From Alphaproteobacteria bacterium (GTDB lineage: Bacteria > Myxococcota_A > UBA796 > CAJQPC01), in NCBI GenBank assembly GCA_020632795.1, contig JACKEV010000011.1, positions 372,001 through 436,000 on the forward strand: a DNA stretch of 64,000 bases, given 5' to 3'. The position numbers and the translations under genes were made by a program. Each line of letters begins with the position of its first letter. The stretch's first letter is position 1. The notes below the pieces were generated by a model. That model saw only the letters and a list, made by a program, of their open reading frames with translations. It searched no databases and was not told the origin of the DNA. Shown here in pieces: positions 41,876 through 50,567 of the stretch.

Positions 41876-43308
41876 GGGGCGGGCTCCTCGGGGCGGGCCA
41901 CGGACACCACCCCGTGGGCGCCCCGGTTCGCCAGCAGCTCCCAGGGCAGCGCCGCCCAGGGCCCGGCGGGCTCGACGTGCAGGCGCAGGGCGCGGCCCGT
42001 GCGCGCCGCCCAGGCCACCGCCTCGTCGTGCAGGCCGCGCAGCTCGCCGCCGAACAGGCGGTCGTGGAGGGCCTCGCCCAGCAGCGCGGTCACCAGCGGG
42101 TCCTCGCCCTCGGCCCGGGTGGCGTCCTCCAGGATGGGGCCGACCGGCGCGAAGGGCGCCTGGAGCCGCTGCACCCGGCCGCTGGCGGTCCACACCGCCA
42201 GGACGTGTCCCTCCGCGACGCGCACGCGCAGCAGGCCGTCGCCGTCCGGGGCGTCGAGGGTCTCGTCCCCGCGGCTGTGCAGCAGCAGGGAGAGGTGGTC
42301 CGGCGGCCCACCCGCGCGGGCGGCCTCCATCAACGCGGCCCGCGCCGCCAGCACGCCCCCCTCAACCCCCTGGCCCTGGCGAAGCGCCCGGTGCAGGGCG
42401 CGGGTCTTCACCACCGACCCGGACCAGGAGAGCGGGAAGCGGCTGGACACCACCGCCTGGATGCCCCCCTCCGCCGCCGTGCCCCGGTGGAGGAGCTGGG
42501 CGTGGCTGCCCATGCGGTTCGTGGCGGTCTCCCCGCCCCCTTCACACGCCGAGAGGACCACCAGCCGCAGCCGGGAGGCCGCCGGGATGAGGAGCTGCCG
42601 CAGGGCGTGGGCGTCCACCGGGCCGTCGGCGAAGGCGAGGGACACGCCATCGCCGCTCGGGACGCCGTGGCACAGGAGCTGGAGGATGGTGACCGGCGGG
42701 TCGGCCTCCAGAGCCTCCAGCAGCGCGGGGCGGGTGACCTCGGCCAGCTCGATGGTGGGGCCGGCCTCCTGCATGGCGGCGAGCTGCTCGGCGTGGGGCA
42801 CGGCGCCGGCCCAGGCCAGCAGGGCGCGCCCGGTGCGCCGCCACCGCCAGTCCACCCCCTGGAGCGGCGCGGTCCAGGTCTCCGGCCACTGGTAGCGCAC
42901 CAGCACGTCGGGCAGCTCGCAGAGGCGCTCTCCGGTGGCGCCCACCGCCAGCAGCTCCCAGGGGGGGGCGTACAGCTCCTCGGCGTCGGAGATGAACGCG
43001 ACCCGGGCGGGGCGCCCCTGGCGTACAGCCGCGAGGATCGCGGGCTCGTGGCGGTCCCAGCCGGCGGCCTCCAGGAAGCGCCGCAGGCGGTGGCCGACCC
43101 GCGCGGTGACCTCCGCCGCCGCGCGCGGGTCCCGCACCACCCGCAGGAGCTGGAGCAGCTCGTCGTCCCAGGTCATCGCGGCGGCGCGGTACCGGCCCTC
43201 GCCCAGGCGCAGCACGTACTCGACGCGGGGCCGGTCCTTCGGCTGGAAGGGCTGGGCGTCGCCCCGGCCGAACTCCAGGGTGACGCGCAGGGGGTCGGGG
43301 GTGGTCAT
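41872..43308 (-). CDS. CHAT-domain peptidase, cytoplasmic
   Basis: A 478-residue protein and the first gene of the CHAT-CHASE2 operon. The CHAT domain occupies about residues 100-330, with APPWELL before the core, His 214 in LLCHG and Cys 255 in LSACEGG. The C-terminal 140 residues (LRVRVAEGHVLAVW... LPWELLANRGAHGVV) repeat the PWELL motif and look like the start of a second, incomplete CHAT-type unit. There is no signal peptide. ATG 43308 is 66 bases from the divergent sigma-54 activator. The CHASE2-like partner downstream is a plausible membrane anchor or activator. Confidence 0.8.
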   Translation of the reverse strand: MTTPDPLRVTLEFGRGDAQPFQPKDRPRVEYVLRLGEGRYRAAAMTWDDELLQLLRVVRDPRAAAEVTARVGHRLRRFLEAAGWDRHEPAILAAVRQGRPARVAFISDAEELYAPPWELLAVGATGERLCELPDVLVRYQWPETWTAPLQGVDWRWRRTGRALLAWAGAVPHAEQLAAMQEAGPTIELAEVTRPALLEALEADPPVTILQLLCHGVPSGDGVSLAFADGPVDAHALRQLLIPAASRLRLVVLSACEGGGETATNRMGSHAQLLHRGTAAEGGIQAVVSSRFPLSWSGSVVKTRALHRALRQGQGVEGGVLAARAALMEAARAGGPPDHLSLLLHSRGDETLDAPDGDGLLRVRVAEGHVLAVWTASGRVQRLQAPFAPVGPILEDATRAEGEDPLVTALLGEALHDRLFGGELRGLHDEAVAWAARTGRALRLHVEPAGPWAALPWELLANRGAHGVVSVARPEEPAP

Positions 43309-43374
43309 CCGGACATTCTACGGTCATCACAACTGCGGGGGCTGGGGCCATGGGTCGGTGGAGGATGGACACGG

Positions 43375-45147
43375 ATGTCAGAGCAGGACTGGTTATCCTC
43401 CCTCGGGTTGCTCCCGGGGGATGACACGACCTGTCAGCCCACCCCCCCCGCGGGCGAGCCGGCGCAGGAGGTGGATGTGCTGAAGGCCACGCGGAGGATC
43501 CGCGAGAACATCAAGGGCAAGGCCACGTTCGAGGCCGCTGCGGAGGCCTGGATGGAGGCCCTGTGCGGTGCGCTGACCCCCGAGATGGTGTCGCTGGGCA
43601 AGGACTTCGCCGACGCGCTGGTGCTGCGCGGCGTGCTCCAGCTCCTGGGTCCCCGGCGTCCGGTCGTCGTGCACGAGGTCGAGGGCGGACCCTCTGAGGG
43701 CCTGACCACCTCCGCCACCACCCGCGCCTGGATCGAGGCGCTGCGGAGCCCGCTCATCATCGACGCCCTGCTCGGGGAGGTCTTCGCCCCGGGCGGTCCC
43801 CCCCTGCCGACCACCGTGCCCGAGGGCCTCACCGACGCCACCCGGGAGATCCTCGGGCAGCGGGAGGCCACCCATGTGCTGGCGGTGCCGGTCTTCACCG
43901 CGGACGATGAGCTGGCCGGGGTCCTCTCCATCGAGCTGGCCGCCCTCTCGGGGGTGGGCCTGCCGCTGGCGGCCTGGACCCCGCTGGCCGAGCTGCTCGA
44001 CGACCTGGTGCAGGGCACCGCCCTCCATGTGCTCGCGCGCCCCCACGCCCCGGACCCAGGCCCGCTCACGGAGCCGGGCATGCCGGTGGTCGGGGCCCTC
44101 ATGGCCCCCATCCTGCGCGACCTCCGCAACTACGCGGCCTTCTCCCAGCCCATCCTGCTGCTGGGGCCCACCGGGGTCGGCAAGACCCGCCTCGCGCGCT
44201 GGTTCCACCAGCAGTCCGGCCGGGAGAACCAGCCCTTTGAGGCCATCCAGCTCCAGTCGGTGCCCACCGAGCTGGTGGAGAGCGAGCTGTTCGGGTACCG
44301 CCGAGGGGCCTTCTCGGGCGCCTGGCGCGACCAGGCGGGGGCTGTGCAGCGCGCCGGCGCGGGCACCTTGTTCATCGACGAGGTCGGCTGTTTGTCCCCC
44401 CCCCTCCAGGCGAAGCTGCTGGAGCTGCTGGGCGAGGGCCTCTACCGCCAGTTGGGGGACGACGGCCCCAAGCGCCGCATGGAGGCCCGCGTGGTGCTGG
44501 CCACGAACGCGGACCTGCCCGAGATGGTGCGCACCGGCCGCTTCCGGAGTGACCTGTACTGGCGGATCTCCGGCCTCACCGTCGAGCTGCCGTCCCTCGC
44601 GGAGCGCGCGGACGAGATCGGCGGCTGGGCAGCGTTCATGCTGGCGCGGCTCCAGCGGGAGTGCGGTCGGGAAGGCGCCCCGCTGTCCTCCGAGTCGGAG
44701 GCCCTGCTGGCCCGCCAGCCCTGGCCCGGCAACCTCCGCGAGCTGGAGAACGTGCTGAACCGCGCCTGGGTCGACGCCATGCGGCAGTCAGCGGAGGGGC
44801 CGGTCGCCGTCCGACCCCACCACCTCCGCGCGGCGCTGCGGCTCCAGACGGACGTCCAGGCCGCCTCGGGGTGGGTGGGCGCGCTGCGGGTCGCGGTCGA
44901 TGCCTGGGTGGACGAGGCCCTGCGCCGACAGGAGCTGGGCCTCCCAGCGCTCAGCCTGGATGACGCCCGGGTCTTCCAGGCCGCGATCCTGGAAGAGGCG
45001 GAGCGCCGTCTCGACGCGGAGGAGGCCTTCAGGGCGCTGGGCGAGGCCCGCATGGTGAAGAACCGGAACTACCCGCGGGTGCGCGAGAAGCTGCGCCAGG
45101 TCACCGAGGCCTTCGAGGCCAAGGAGGGCTCAATTCGTCAATCTTGA
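43375..45147 (+). CDS. Sigma-54-dependent transcriptional activator with GAF-like sensor
   Basis: A 590-residue regulator. Residues about 70-225 form a GAF-like sensor (ATHVLAVPVFTADDELAGVLSIE). The AAA+ domain follows with Walker A GPTGVGKT (264-271), loop GAFSGA (311-316, a Ser variant of GAFTGA that contacts sigma-54) and Walker B FIDE (333-336). The C-terminus (AFRALGEARMVKNRNYPRVREKL) may hold a Fis-like DNA-binding helix pair, but it is not typical. ATG 43375 has GGAGG ten bases upstream. The gene diverges from the CHAT operon and precedes a four-half-site operator and a sigma-54 promoter, so it probably drives the sigma-like gene at 45281. Confidence 0.85.
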   Translation: MSEQDWLSSLGLLPGDDTTCQPTPPAGEPAQEVDVLKATRRIRENIKGKATFEAAAEAWMEALCGALTPEMVSLGKDFADALVLRGVLQLLGPRRPVVVHEVEGGPSEGLTTSATTRAWIEALRSPLIIDALLGEVFAPGGPPLPTTVPEGLTDATREILGQREATHVLAVPVFTADDELAGVLSIELAALSGVGLPLAAWTPLAELLDDLVQGTALHVLARPHAPDPGPLTEPGMPVVGALMAPILRDLRNYAAFSQPILLLGPTGVGKTRLARWFHQQSGRENQPFEAIQLQSVPTELVESELFGYRRGAFSGAWRDQAGAVQRAGAGTLFIDEVGCLSPPLQAKLLELLGEGLYRQLGDDGPKRRMEARVVLATNADLPEMVRTGRFRSDLYWRISGLTVELPSLAERADEIGGWAAFMLARLQRECGREGAPLSSESEALLARQPWPGNLRELENVLNRAWVDAMRQSAEGPVAVRPHHLRAALRLQTDVQAASGWVGALRVAVDAWVDEALRRQELGLPALSLDDARVFQAAILEEAERRLDAEEAFRALGEARMVKNRNYPRVREKLRQVTEAFEAKEGSIRQS

Positions 45148-45171
45148 CGAGAACTCGTCAAGATTGACGAA
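45134..45171. promoter_or_regulatory. Four-half-site palindromic operator or upstream activating sequence
   Basis: A perfect 18-base inverted repeat (45134-45151 and 45154-45171) is itself built from two 14-base palindromes, CGTCAATCTTGACG (45136-45149) and CGTCAAGATTGACG (45156-45169). This gives four CGTCAA/TTGACG half sites. It overlaps the stop codon of the activator gene and ends 61 bases before the sigma-54 promoter, a usual position for an activator-binding site. As RNA it could also act as a terminator hairpin, but no U-run follows. Confidence 0.7.
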
Positions 45172-45232
45172 CAACCCGCCACCTTCTGGGGCCTTCATAA
45201 CGGTTGTTCCTGCATTTTCGGCGACCGCATCG

Positions 45233-45249
45233 TTGGCACATTGCTTGCT
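45233..45249 (+). promoter_or_regulatory. Sigma-54 (-24/-12) promoter
   Basis: TTGGCACATTGCTTGCT has GG (45235-45236) and GC (45247-45248) separated by exactly ten bases and matches the sigma-54 consensus almost fully. Transcription would begin near 45260, eleven bases before the GGAGGA ribosome site of the sigma-like gene. Confidence 0.85.
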
Positions 45250-45280
45250 CTTCCGGGGCCTGAACCCCCCGGAGGACCCG

Positions 45281-45823
45281 ATGACCCACTCCCCGCTGCT
45301 CGTCGAGCTGGCCGACCTGTTCACCGACAACCGCGCGCTGCTGCACGCCCATGTGCGTCACCACTTCCCCAACGCCTGCCGAGGCCAGGTGGAGGACGCG
45401 GTGAGCGCGGCCTTCCTGGCCGCGATGACCCACCCTGACCGCTTCGCGCGGGCCCTCGCCGAGGGCGGCGAGGATCGCGTCCTCGGCCTGTTCCGCGTCG
45501 TGGCCTGGCGGGCGATGCGGGCCTGGTGGCGACGCGGCGCCCGCCGCCACGAGCGGCTGGACGCGGACGCGTCGGCCATGCTGGGCGCCTGCCCGGCGGG
45601 TCAGCAGGCCTCGGCGGTCCTGCACCTCGACGTCGCCACCGCCATCCAGGACGCCGCAGTCCTGTGCTGTCGCAGCGACTCCGCGCGCATCTGCGCGGCG
45701 GTGGCCGATCGGCTGGCCAGCGGCGACACCGACACCGACGTCGCCCGCCGCCACGGCGTGCGCCGCGAGTACGTCAACCGGGTTCGCCGCGAGGTCGCCC
45801 GCGAGCTGCTCGAGGCGGCCTGA
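45281..45823 (+). CDS. ECF-like sigma factor
   Basis: A 180-residue protein starting at ATG 45281 with GGAGGA four bases upstream. The N-terminal half resembles sigma region 2 (VEDAVSAAFLAAMTHPDRF, then LGLFRVVAWRAMRAWWRRGARR), and the C-terminal half a region 4 helix-turn-helix (DVARRHGVRREYVNRVRREVARELL). The family guides RNA polymerase to stress promoters. No anti-sigma gene is adjacent. Its sigma-54 promoter makes it the second tier of a cascade under the activator at 43375. The similarity is distant, so a sigma-like DNA-binding regulator is an alternative. Confidence 0.65.
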   Translation: MTHSPLLVELADLFTDNRALLHAHVRHHFPNACRGQVEDAVSAAFLAAMTHPDRFARALAEGGEDRVLGLFRVVAWRAMRAWWRRGARRHERLDADASAMLGACPAGQQASAVLHLDVATAIQDAAVLCCRSDSARICAAVADRLASGDTDTDVARRHGVRREYVNRVRREVARELLEAA

Positions 45824-45843
45824 ACCCGGCCCTGAAGACGACG

Positions 45844-45876
45844 CACCCCGGCGCCGCGCGGACGCGGGCCGGGGTG
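45844..45876 (+). terminator. Hairpin after the sigma-like gene
   Basis: Arms CACCCCGGC (45844-45852) and GCCGGGGTG (45868-45876), separated by 15 bases, lie 21 bases after the stop and are followed by TTGCG rather than a long T-run. A likely bidirectional end between convergent genes. Confidence 0.5.
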
Positions 45877-45993
45877 TTGCGCTCTGTTCGGGGTCGGCAG
45901 GGGGCGTTCAGTCCTCGATGAGCCCGTGCTGGCGGACATCGGGGAGCGGAGGCGCTTCACGGCGCCGGCGCGGCCCCTTCCTGCCGACCCCCG

Positions 45994-46362
45994 TCAAGGG
46001 TCCGTGGGGATCCCGTCGTAGTCCTGGCGGGTGATCTCGATGTACCGGGCCTGGGCGAGCTGACCGGAGAAGTTGCTGTTGACGTAGTCCCGCTGGTCGT
46101 CCCGGAAGTCCTCGGCGTCGGTGTAGGTGACGTCGACCGCCTCGACGATCATGTCGTTGACGGCGGCGTTGGAGACGCTGTCCCACTTGGGCGAGTCGAA
46201 GTTGGGGTAGAGGACCCAGTACTCCTCATACTGCTGGTTGGACGGGGACCCGACCAGCTTGCACCAGCAGCGGCCGACGATGTACGCCCCCTGCTTGACG
46301 TTCATGGTGCCGGGGTCGATCTCCAGCCACTTGCCGGAGGCGTCTTTCGGTCGATTGAACAT
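45994..46362 (-). CDS. Hypothetical small protein
   Basis: A 122-residue protein starting at ATG 46362, with AGGAG eight bases upstream; an in-frame extension to 46410 is unsupported. It begins MFNRPKDASGKWLEIDPG and has a Cys pair (GRCWC), aromatic-rich stretches (YEEYWVLYPNFDSPKWD) and an acidic helical C-terminus. There is no signal peptide. I do not recognise it. It lies 81 bases downstream of the kinase gene of the EAD-CHAT operon on the same strand and could be its third gene, though that gap leaves room for a separate promoter. Confidence 0.6.
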   Translation of the reverse strand: MFNRPKDASGKWLEIDPGTMNVKQGAYIVGRCWCKLVGSPSNQQYEEYWVLYPNFDSPKWDSVSNAAVNDMIVEAVDVTYTDAEDFRDDQRDYVNSNFSGQLAQARYIEITRQDYDGIPTDP

Positions 46363-46443
46363 ATGCCTTGCTCCTGGAAGGTGAGCCAGCGTGGCGCTGA
46401 CATCCTGCAATGGCCCCGGCTCGTCGAGCTGTGATGAAGTCGG

Positions 46444-48987
46444 TCAGAAATGTGCGGATCCGCGCTCCAGTAACCCGACCGCCTCCTGGATCGAGAGGAC
46501 CTCCCGGCGCACTGTCGGGGAAACCCCCTCCAGGGACCCCACGTGGACCTGGAGCAGCGCGCGGGCCTCGGCCCGGTCGGCTGGCCCCACGACGCCCCCC
46601 AGCAGCCCCAACACCTGGACGGCGAGCATGGGGTGGTTGCTGTGCTCGGCCCAGTCCATCAGGCGCTCGCGGCAGCCTGGTGGAGGCGCCCCCACGGCGT
46701 GGGCGTGCAGGGCCTGGACCAGGACCAGCGCGTTCGGGATGCTCTTCAGCGGCGCCTGCGCCTCCGCGGTGAGCTGCGCGGCGAGGGTGAGGTCCCCCCG
46801 TCGCCACGCGATCGCCCCCTCGGTCGCCCGCACGAGCCCCGCCAGCGCGCCCCCCAGGGCGTCCGCCGCCGCCACCAGCTCGCGATCCGGCTTCAGCGTC
46901 TCCCCGTCGCGGTAGTCGATGCACCGCAGCAGCCACTCAGCGCGAGCCTCGTAGAGCGCGTGCCTGCAGCGCGCGGCGCGCTCCCGGGCGGCCCGGGCGC
47001 GCTGGCGGGCACCCTCCAGACCGCCGGCCTCCATCGCGGCGGAGGCCGCCATCAAAAGGACGGAGATGCGTGCGTCCTCGCGGCCCCGCCCCACCTGGGC
47101 CCGGTCGTGGAAGCGCACGGCCTCCTCGAACCGCTCCTGGCGGTAGCGGAGCTGCCCCAGCCAGCCGAGGACCTTCGCCCGCGCCAGGGGCCCCCCCTGC
47201 TCCCGAGACCAGCGCTCCAGCTCGCCCAGGAGCCGCTCCTCCTCCTCCAGGCTGCGCTGGCGCGCCGCGTAGACCCGCACGGCCTGACGCCAGCACTCCA
47301 ACGCGTCGTCGGAGAACGCCGACATGCCCTCGACGACAGCCCGCGCGCCGACCGGGTCCCGCTCCAGCACCATCCGGGCCGCCCGGAGCTGGCGCAGCAG
47401 AGCGTCCCGAGCGCCCATCCGCTCCAGGGTCTCCAACGCGCGGGAGAGGGTCGGCAGGTCCTCCGAGGCCAGGGCGCAGAGGGCGACCTCGCGGTGAAGC
47501 GGGGCCAAGGGCACGCCAGCGTCGTGGAGCCGGGTGAGGGCGTCGGTGAGGGTGGCGAGGGCCTCGCCCAGCCGCCCCTGCTCGGCGAGGCGGCGGGCGA
47601 AGGCCAGGGCCTCAGCGGCCAGGGCGTGGGGCTCGTCCAGTACGATGAGGTGCCGCATGCGACCCGGCGTTCCTGGCGGCAGAGCCCGCGCGAGGGCCCG
47701 GTGGGCGTCCACGTCGCGGGGTCGGCGCGCGCCGGAGCGGTCCCGCCAGGCGCCGGTCGTGGTCTGCTCCGCGAGCCCGGCGACCTCCAGCTCCGCCAGG
47801 GCCCGAGAGACCCGCGCCGGGGGGAGGCCGCTCACCGCGCTGAGCAGCGGCGCGGCGCTGTTGGGCCAGGCGGGCCCCAGCCAACGGGCGACCGCCTGAG
47901 CGTCCTCGCTGACCGCGTCGAGCCCCTCCCGGGCAGGCTCCACCGACAGCGGGCGCCCCTGCGCGGCCCGGAGCTGGTTGACCTGGGCGCGGTTCAGCCT
48001 GAACCGATCCCCCTCGCGGACGGCGAGCCGCGCGCGCACCCAGGCGTCCAGCTCGTCGCGCACCCGGTCGGGCTCCCCGCCCGTCCGCAGGAGCAGCTCC
48101 TCGGCGGGGTCGGAGACCAGGTGAAGGACGCGCTCCAGGCCGATGAAGAGGGCCTGCAACGCCTTGATGTCCAGCGGCCCGTCGGCGCCATCGAGCGCCG
48201 GAAGGGGCTCGGAGGGGCCCCACCCGCCACGCAGCAGGGCGAGGGACTCTGCGGCAGAGGCCGGCCGGTCTTCAGGGTCGCGCTGCAGCATGGCGTCAAC
48301 GACGGCGACCAGCCGAGGCGGCGCGTCGGGCACGCGCTCCGCCAGCGAGGGGGGGTCGAGGTCCCGCTTGGCGCGGATCGCCTTCGGCACCGCGTCGAGG
48401 CCCTCGAAAGGCTCCACCCCGGCGACGGCGGTGAACAGCATCCAGCCCGCCGCGTAGAGGTCGTAGCGCTCGGTCGGCGCCTGGCCCAGGAACGCCTCGG
48501 GCGGCAGGTAGCGCACCGAGCCGGCGACCGCGTGCCGGCGGAAGCGCTGCCGCCAGTCCACCTCGGCGAGGCCGAAGTCCAGCAGCACGACCGCGCCGCT
48601 CGGGGTCACCCGGACGTTGCCCGGCTTGAGATCCCGGTGGAGGACGCCAGCGCGGTGGACCCGGGCGAGGATCTCCAGCAGGGCGACCGCGAGGGCCTCG
48701 GGCTCGCCGGGCGGGTCCCCCGGGAAGTCGGCGCCCTCCACGAACTCCATCGCCAGCCAGCGCCGCCCGTCGTCGACGCCGTGGCCGAACAGGCGCACGA
48801 CACCAGGGAAGCGGAGCTGCGCGAGCACGTCGCCCTCGCGCAGGTCGCGGGCCGGCCCGTCCTGGGAGAGCTTGACCGCCGCCGCCTCGCCGGTGGAGAG
48901 GTCCAGCGCCCGCCAGACCTGGCCCTGCCCCCCCTCCGCGACGCAGTCATCCAGCCGGAAGCGCCCCCCGAGCACCCGGCCGCGCAT
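46444..48987 (-). CDS. Ser/Thr protein kinase with C-terminal TPR-like helices
   Basis: An 847-residue protein. The kinase domain fills residues 1-270: Gly loop AEGGQGQVW, Lys 39, HRDLKPGN (117-124), DFG (137-139) and PPE in YLPPEAF. The activation loop contains Ser, so normal loop phosphorylation is possible. After a linker (280-400) the rest is helical TPR-like repeats. No membrane segment is seen. ATG 48987 lies three bases after the stop of the EAD-CHAT gene, so the two proteins are made together. The kinase probably regulates, or is regulated by, the CHAT peptidase. Confidence 0.85.
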   Translation of the reverse strand: MRGRVLGGRFRLDDCVAEGGQGQVWRALDLSTGEAAAVKLSQDGPARDLREGDVLAQLRFPGVVRLFGHGVDDGRRWLAMEFVEGADFPGDPPGEPEALAVALLEILARVHRAGVLHRDLKPGNVRVTPSGAVVLLDFGLAEVDWRQRFRRHAVAGSVRYLPPEAFLGQAPTERYDLYAAGWMLFTAVAGVEPFEGLDAVPKAIRAKRDLDPPSLAERVPDAPPRLVAVVDAMLQRDPEDRPASAAESLALLRGGWGPSEPLPALDGADGPLDIKALQALFIGLERVLHLVSDPAEELLLRTGGEPDRVRDELDAWVRARLAVREGDRFRLNRAQVNQLRAAQGRPLSVEPAREGLDAVSEDAQAVARWLGPAWPNSAAPLLSAVSGLPPARVSRALAELEVAGLAEQTTTGAWRDRSGARRPRDVDAHRALARALPPGTPGRMRHLIVLDEPHALAAEALAFARRLAEQGRLGEALATLTDALTRLHDAGVPLAPLHREVALCALASEDLPTLSRALETLERMGARDALLRQLRAARMVLERDPVGARAVVEGMSAFSDDALECWRQAVRVYAARQRSLEEEERLLGELERWSREQGGPLARAKVLGWLGQLRYRQERFEEAVRFHDRAQVGRGREDARISVLLMAASAAMEAGGLEGARQRARAARERAARCRHALYEARAEWLLRCIDYRDGETLKPDRELVAAADALGGALAGLVRATEGAIAWRRGDLTLAAQLTAEAQAPLKSIPNALVLVQALHAHAVGAPPPGCRERLMDWAEHSNHPMLAVQVLGLLGGVVGPADRAEARALLQVHVGSLEGVSPTVRREVLSIQEAVGLLERGSAHF

Positions 48988-48990
48988 GGC

Positions 48991-50463
48991 TCAGGCCCTG
49001 GAGACGGCGCTGAGGTGGGACCAGAAGGCCCAGGCGGCGCCCGGCGTATGCTCCAACTCCTGGCGCATGCGGGCGGTGGCGAGCACGGGGTCGGGGGCGA
49101 TCTGGCAGAAGTAGCGGTGCCAGGTCACCGAGGCCTCGACCGCCTCATGAATGTCCAGCGCCTGGCTGGAGGCCACGACGTGAGGGATGCCGGCCTTGGC
49201 GAAGGCATCGGCGGTGGAGCCCCAGCCGTAGCCGGGGACGAGGCGGCGGACGGGCTCGTCCGAAGGCGCCCCGGTGTCCCGAAGGGGAACGCTGGTCTCC
49301 TTGACCTCCCCGGTCATCGCCCCCCGGCAGGCGCTCAGGATGCAGGCGGTGGAGACCTCCCGTCGGAGCAGAGTGGCGAGCTGGGTGCCGGAGATCAGCT
49401 CACCATCGCTCATCAGGAGTTGCCCCGCCCGGCCGTGGCAGAGGACGTGGGCGACCGAATAGACGCTGCTGGCCCGGTGACGATCGGCAGCGTCGGCCTT
49501 CCACCGTACCTCCCCGAGGTGGGCCCGCAGGCTGTGCAGGGTGGCGTCCGCGACGATGTCGACCCGCCCCTCCCACGCCCTTGTGAGCGCGCTGATCTGG
49601 ACGCCCTCGTTGGTCGCGGGGACCTCGTCCGGGCGTGCTGTGATGAGCAGAAGGCGTCCAGGCTCCGGGGATGTCGGGCGGAAGCCGAGCCGGCCGCTGC
49701 CAAGGTAGCGGATGATCGTGACGTGAGGCTCGGTGGCCATGGGGCGGTCCATCCCGCCGGGGAGCAGGATGCTCTCCCACGGGTATGCCGGCCAGGGCTC
49801 GTGCAGCTCCAGCTCGATGTGGACGTGGGCACGCCGCCCGCTCTGCCGCATGATCTGCCCGGCGTCCTGCAAGGCCCCGGTCACCACCACCCCGGCGTCC
49901 CCGAAGGAGAGCTGCCGGGCGAAGTCAAGGAGATCCTTCATCTTGATGTGGGCACCGGTGAGGCCGCGACGTTGCCCACGCCAGCGCTCGGCGAGATCCG
50001 GCGGGATGCGCCACTCGATCGCCTGGTCGATGTCCCGACGTTCGGCGCGGATGGACTCCGCGAGGATGCGCACCCGGACAACGATGTCATCGCCAGCCCC
50101 ACCCGCCGCCGACGCCACAGCCGTGGGCGACGCCATTGGCGCCTCCGCCGCCGAAGCATCCAACGACGCCCCCGCTGGAGGCGCCCCCTCCACCCCCGCG
50201 TCCCGCCACGCCTGCTCGATGAGGTCCCGCCGCCCGGGAAAGTCCTCCAGCAGCGCCTTGAACAAGGCCTCGTCGATGAACCCCCAGCGGTCCAATCGGT
50301 CGCCCGCCTCGAAGGCCACCGTATGGATCCCGACGTTGCCGCCGGGGAGGTGACGCACCATGCGATCACCTTCAGGCGCATGGCGCTGGAGCCAGCGACG
50401 CAACTCTGCGCTGTTGGAGAACAGCTCCTCAAACAGATCCGCGATCACGATGCCTGGCTGCAC
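48991..50463 (-). CDS. Effector-associated-domain CHAT peptidase
   Basis: A 490-residue protein starting at GTG 50463, preceded by AGGAGGAGG. Residues 1-90 (LFEELFSNSAELRRWLQRHAP, then MVRHLPGG and LDRWGFIDEALFKALLEDFPGRRDLI) look like an effector-associated domain of the death-fold-like adaptor group; the subtype is not assigned. A disordered Ala/Pro linker (91-125) leads to a CHAT domain with His 343 (VLCHG) and Cys 379 (LSACRGA). Such adaptor-effector fusions are known from bacterial conflict and cell-death systems, where like domains recruit each other. It is the first gene of an operon with the kinase at 46444. Confidence 0.75.
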   Translation of the reverse strand: MQPGIVIADLFEELFSNSAELRRWLQRHAPEGDRMVRHLPGGNVGIHTVAFEAGDRLDRWGFIDEALFKALLEDFPGRRDLIEQAWRDAGVEGAPPAGASLDASAAEAPMASPTAVASAAGGAGDDIVVRVRILAESIRAERRDIDQAIEWRIPPDLAERWRGQRRGLTGAHIKMKDLLDFARQLSFGDAGVVVTGALQDAGQIMRQSGRRAHVHIELELHEPWPAYPWESILLPGGMDRPMATEPHVTIIRYLGSGRLGFRPTSPEPGRLLLITARPDEVPATNEGVQISALTRAWEGRVDIVADATLHSLRAHLGEVRWKADAADRHRASSVYSVAHVLCHGRAGQLLMSDGELISGTQLATLLRREVSTACILSACRGAMTGEVKETSVPLRDTGAPSDEPVRRLVPGYGWGSTADAFAKAGIPHVVASSQALDIHEAVEASVTWHRYFCQIAPDPVLATARMRQELEHTPGAAWAFWSHLSAVSRA

Positions 50464-50550
50464 GACCCCTCCTCCTGGCAGTCAACGCGTGAAGCACAAG
50501 AGTATCTATTATCCCGGGGGTTTCATGCCGGCCACGCATCTCGGCGGTTC

Positions 50551-50567
50551 GGGGCCGCTACGGCCCC
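50551..50567 (-). terminator. Short GC hairpin at the lipoprotein stop codon
   Basis: Arms GGGGCCG (50551-50557) and CGGCCCC (50561-50567) flank the TAG stop of the minus-strand lipoprotein. It may help end that transcript before the EAD-CHAT promoter; there is no U-run. Confidence 0.4.

Noticed and set aside
43309..43374. Sigma-54 promoter for the CHAT operon on the minus strand
   Set aside because: The nearest GG...GC pair is spaced by 11 rather than 10 bases and lacks TGGCAC/TTGC context.
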